A stretch of DNA of 64,000 nucleotides, from positions 62,001-126,000 of the forward strand of contig NZ_FOLN01000006.1 in assembly GCF_900112395.1 (NCBI RefSeq). The letters are read 5' to 3'. Below the pieces are notes generated by a model. It was not told the origin of the DNA. It saw nothing but the letters and a program-made list of their open reading frames with translations, and searched no databases. Source of the DNA: Algibacter lectus (lineage in GTDB: Bacteria > Bacteroidota > Bacteroidia > Flavobacteriales > Flavobacteriaceae). A program made the translations under genes and the position numbers. Of the stretch, positions 61,534 to 64,000 are shown one piece after another (position 1 is the first letter of the stretch; each line of letters starts with the position of its first letter).

Positions 61534-61915
61534 ATCAGATAAAGTTCGCTTCATTGTTGGGCTTATATTAATTATTATTGTTTACTCTTGGTATTACATC
61601 TATTTTGCAGAAAACAAGAACACAGCCTCTATTCCATCGAAAATTAGGCACATTATCACCTTTGCTACAACTCTAGCTGTTTATTTTATAGGTACTTTTC
61701 ATTTAGGAAAACTAAAAGACACCTGGATGTCGTCGCTTTGGCATTTTATTCATATCTCTGGTTTATTTATAATTGGAGTCATGGGGCTTTTCGATTGGTT
61801 TATTCATGAAATATCACTAAACGCAAGACACTTCGCTGGAGGCATTCAAGAAATGCTTATTTCTCCTGTTTTATATTTTGCAATGGGTTTACTTAACAGA
61901 ACCTTCAACAAATAA
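61520..61915 (+). CDS. Exosortase F system-associated protein
   Basis: The 131-residue protein has four membrane segments and matches the partner routinely found after xrtF in Flavobacteriaceae (RFIVGLILIIIVYSWYYIYF near 9-28, given in part, and FDWFIHEIS near 93-101). It overlaps xrtF by 14 bp, so they are translationally coupled. Its function is unknown. Confidence 0.88.
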   Translation: MKLYKSDKVRFIVGLILIIIVYSWYYIYFAENKNTASIPSKIRHIITFATTLAVYFIGTFHLGKLKDTWMSSLWHFIHISGLFIIGVMGLFDWFIHEISLNARHFAGGIQEMLISPVLYFAMGLLNRTFNK

Positions 61916-62015
61916 ATAAAAGGTCTTTGTATTATTTTATTCTAAACTAACACAACTACCCTAACTATACTCAATAAATACTATTTTGTTTTATAGACGG
62001 TATAATTAATAACAT

Positions 62016-62060
62016 AAAAAAAAGCCCTTGACATTAAAAAATGTCAAGGGCTTTTTTTTA
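62016..62060. terminator. Strong bidirectional terminator after the exosortase operon
   Basis: AGCCCTTGACAT (62023-62034) and ATGTCAAGGGCT (62041-62052) pair perfectly, with A8 on the left and T8 on the right. Confidence 0.92.
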
Positions 62061-62102
62061 TGTTCTACAACCTATTACCTAAGTTCTTCTACAGCGTAAA
62101 AT

Positions 62103-62471
62103 TTAATAGCGTGCAAAAAGCTCTTTGTACTCTCTTAAATCGGCTATATTACCTTTGTTGTTAAGATTTTTAGTTAACGCTATTAAGTATTTTAAACTCT
62201 CTACCGGCGTATCTAAATCATTTACCGCTTCTGCGCCTTCTTCCTCATCTTCTAAAGGCTCATCATCAAGTATAGGAATAAGGAATGTACTATTCTCTTC
62301 TAAATGCTCGTAAGTTAGCCTTAATACTTTTACCACTAAAGGTATTTGCTCTTCTAAAGCATAAGTTCTTAATTCCTTAATATCGTCGATTAGCGCTTCT
62401 TTATTAATACCTGACTCATCAAGATCCTTAAGAATTTTATCGACTAATTTATTTGCTTTTTGATTTTCCAA
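62103..62471 (-). CDS. Conserved acidic hypothetical protein
   Basis: The 122-residue protein is soluble, helical and acidic, with an Asp/Glu-rich segment near 68-80. It starts MENQKANKLVDKILKDLDES. I recall similar proteins in Flavobacteriaceae but no function. It lies between the exosortase terminator and rpsT on the minus strand. Confidence 0.7.
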   Translation of the reverse strand: MENQKANKLVDKILKDLDESGINKEALIDDIKELRTYALEEQIPLVVKVLRLTYEHLEENSTFLIPILDDEPLEDEEEGAEAVNDLDTPVESLKYLIALTKNLNNKGNIADLREYKELFARY

Positions 62472-62569
62472 CGGTGCTATTATTATGTGGTTAATAAACT
62501 TATTCTATTTGCAAATTTATATTTTTAAATTACTTTTCGCACTATAAAGCGCATTAAAAAAATCCAAAA

Positions 62570-62600
62570 AAAAAGCTTCTCATTTCTGAGAAGCTTTTAG
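62570..62600 (-). terminator. Terminator of rpsT
   Basis: AAGCTTCTCA (62573-62582) and TGAGAAGCTT (62587-62596) pair perfectly around a TTTC loop, with a T-run on the minus strand (A-run 62564-62572 as printed). Confidence 0.85.
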
Positions 62601-62622
62601 TATCATAAATTTTAAATCACTC

Positions 62623-62874
62623 TTAAAGTGCAGCAACAAATTTCGCTAAACCAGATTTAAGGTTTGCAGCTTTGTTTGCGTGAATTACGTTCTTCTTAGC
62701 TAATCTATCTAACATAGATACAACTGAAGGATATAAAGTTTCAGCTTCGCTCTTATCAGTTAACTCACGTAATTTCTTGATAGCATTACGAGTTGTTTTA
62801 TGCTGATATTTGTTAGTTAAACGCTTTGCTTCGTTACTTCTAATTCTTTTTAATGCTGACTTATGATTTGCCAT
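62623..62874 (-). CDS. rpsT: 30S ribosomal protein S20
   Basis: The 83-residue basic helical protein binds 16S rRNA. It starts [19 protein letters not shown] and ends with [18 protein letters not shown], both typical for S20. It is 28 bp downstream of tRNA-Glu on the same strand, and co-transcription is likely. Confidence 0.97.
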   Translation of the reverse strand: MANHKSALKRIRSNEAKRLTNKYQHKTTRNAIKKLRELTDKSEAETLYPSVVSMLDRLAKKNVIHANKAANLKSGLAKFVAAL

Positions 62875-62902
62875 TTTGTTTTTTCTTAATTTTTTAAAAT
62901 TG

Positions 62903-62974
62903 TAGCCCGTAGGGGAATCGAACCCCTCTTACCAGGATGAAAACCTGGCGTCCTAGCCGATAGACGAACGGGCC
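62903..62974 (-). tRNA. tRNA-Glu (anticodon TTC)
   Basis: The minus strand folds as a 72-nt tRNA: acceptor GGCCCGT / ACGGGCT, anticodon stem CCAGG/CCTGG with loop TTTTCAT (anticodon TTC), T stem GAGGG-type pairing with loop TTCGATT, and discriminator A. Confidence 0.96.
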
Positions 62975-63148
62975 ATTATTTTTTGAGTGTGCAAATATAA
63001 AACTTTTATTTTAACTTGCAAATTTATTTTTTCAAATAAAATATTTTCTTTTCAAATAACTTAACAATGTTTTCCATTGCGGGTGCAAAGATACATCTTA
63101 ATTTAAGTTCTGCAAGTTTTTTTAAAAGTTTTTTGCATTTTTTTTTAA

Positions 63149-64000
63149 TTAATATGCCTTTGCAAATAACACTCTTCCTTTCGATGGTTTCCCTGAATAG
63201 ACACACACTCCATCTTCTTCCTTGAATTCCAAAGGAATACATCTAATAGTGGCTTTTGTTATCTCTTTTATCTTATCTTCTGTCTCAATTGTACCATCCC
63301 AATGCGCAGAAATAAATCCTGTTTTGTTTTCTAAAATATTTTTAAATTCTTCAAAAGAATTCACTTCCGTAATGTGAGAATCTCTAAAATCTAATGCTTT
63401 TTTAAACAAACCATCTTGCATTTCTTTTAATAAACCCTCAATAATTTCTGTTAAATCGCTTAAAGCAACAACTTGTTTTGTTAAAGTATCCCGTCTTGCT
63501 ATCTCAACAGTTCCGTTTGCGAGGTCTCTTGCTCCAATTGCTATGCGTAATGGCACACCTTGCAACTCGTGTTGTGCAAATTTAGCTCCTGGCCTATGCG
63601 TGGTTCTATTATCAAATTTAACCGTCATGTTTTTACTTCGTAGATCGCCCATTATAGTATTTGCGACTTCCGTAATAGCGTTTAAATCTTCTTCCGTTTT
63701 ATATATAGGAACAATTACAACTTGGTTTGGGGCTAAACTTGGAGGCAGAACTAATCCAAGATCATCACTATGCGTCATTATTAAAGCGCCCATTAATCGT
63801 GTTGAAACTCCCCATGAAGTTGCCCAAACATAATCTTGCTTCCCTTCTTTATTAGCAAACTTAACATCAAATGCTTTTGCAAAGTTTTGCCCTAAAAAGT
63901 GAGAGGTTCCTGCTTGCAATGCTTTTCCGTCTTGCATTAAGGCTTCAATACAATAAGTTTCATCGGCACCTGCAAAACGCTCACTTTCTGTTTTTAATCC
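63149..64000 (-). CDS. proS: Prolyl-tRNA synthetase, C-terminal part (cut by window edge)
   Basis: The frame is open to the right edge of the window; 283 codons are visible. Sequence such as [21 protein letters not shown], given here in part, [16 protein letters not shown] and [13 protein letters not shown] identifies the class II synthetase core and the anticodon-binding domain of the archaeal/eukaryote-type ProS ([31 protein letters not shown]). It attaches proline to tRNA-Pro. The N-terminal part lies beyond base 64000. An apparent ATG start at 63937 is internal. Confidence 0.96.
   Translation of the reverse strand, partial: GLKTESERFAGADETYCIEALMQDGKALQAGTSHFLGQNFAKAFDVKFANKEGKQDYVWATSWGVSTRLMGALIMTHSDDLGLVLPPSLAPNQVVIVPIYKTEEDLNAITEVANTIMGDLRSKNMTVKFDNRTTHRPGAKFAQHELQGVPLRIAIGARDLANGTVEIARRDTLTKQVVALSDLTEIIEGLLKEMQDGLFKKALDFRDSHITEVNSFEEFKNILENKTGFISAHWDGTIETEDKIKEITKATIRCIPLEFKEEDGVCVYSGKPSKGRVLFAKAY

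Noticed and set aside
63024-63242. 72-codon frame between proS and tRNA-Glu
   Set aside because: It overlaps the proS 3' end in a different frame, starts inside proS and has no recognisable features.
1-64000. CRISPR arrays and insertion sequences
   Set aside because: No regularly spaced direct repeats, Cas genes, transposase genes or IS ends were seen on either strand.

Overview
The window is a low-GC, densely coding bacterial chromosome segment that reads as a marine-type member of the Flavobacteriaceae (Bacteroidota). The evidence is the set of family-typical genes: a long Rho with a Lys/Pro/Gln-rich N-terminal insert, type III and type II glutamine synthetases, DUF3078, DUF3667, DUF4293 and DUF1599 proteins, exosortase XrtF with its partner, and BT_3928-like DoxX. 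Promoters with the Bacteroidota -7 box (TAnnTTTG) and the lack of clear Shine-Dalgarno sites fit this. I cannot name the genus.

Left chromosomal part (1-16.8 kb): the start of prfA, a small ABC-type pair, three related membrane proteins of unknown role, a DUF3078 outer-membrane-type protein, purM, divergent GSIII and GSII genes, a PAP2 phosphatase, an LRR-kinase, a GNAT, a Ca/Na antiporter, and a BlaI/BlaR1-like pair with a clear operator dyad. It ends with a tiny ORF-terminator unit and a conserved 50-residue small protein.

Genomic island (16,877-40,605, about 23.7 kb): it is integrated in tRNA-Arg(ACG). A 47-bp direct repeat of the tRNA 3' half marks both ends, and pairs of TCTGCAAA sites spaced 11 bp apart flank it just inside. 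The left module (+ strand) has a tyrosine recombinase, an unknown 366-residue protein, an excisionase-like HTH protein, a zinc-ribbon protein, an unknown 109-residue protein and an SF3-type helicase (DUF5906-like). No relaxase, conjugation or packaging gene is visible. The right module (- strand, about 18 kb) is one tightly packed operon: a small XRE regulator, brxA, brxB, brxC, pglX, then seven extra genes, then pglZ. This is a type 1 BREX phage-defence core with no brxL. The extra genes are a DUF697 protein, a membrane protein of unknown type, AlkB, DUF1848, and a markedly A/T-rich trio (SF1 helicase, unknown 523-residue protein, methyltransferase-like 491-residue protein). The trio is the best candidate in the window for an undescribed system.

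Right chromosomal part (40.6-64 kb): intact tRNA-Arg; a Crp-regulated sulfide/sulfur cluster (Crp/Fnr, two YeeE/YedE-type proteins, TauE/SafE, MBL-rhodanese, DUF2892); clpS, prmA, tpiA, a TlpA-like lipoprotein, an oligopeptide-type ABC permease, a DoxX/BT_3928 protein and DUF1599; then folP, a lipoprotein, cdaA and DUF3667; an MsbA-like exporter and truA; a YfcE-type phosphoesterase; DUF4293; rho; an exosortase F mini-operon with its own sorted cargo; an acidic hypothetical; rpsT; tRNA-Glu(TTC); and the 3' part of proS.

Four copies of a roughly 90-160 bp intergenic repeat with conserved ends (GGCGTTACC and CTAACGC) and variable hairpin interiors are scattered through the chromosomal parts. 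None was found in the island.
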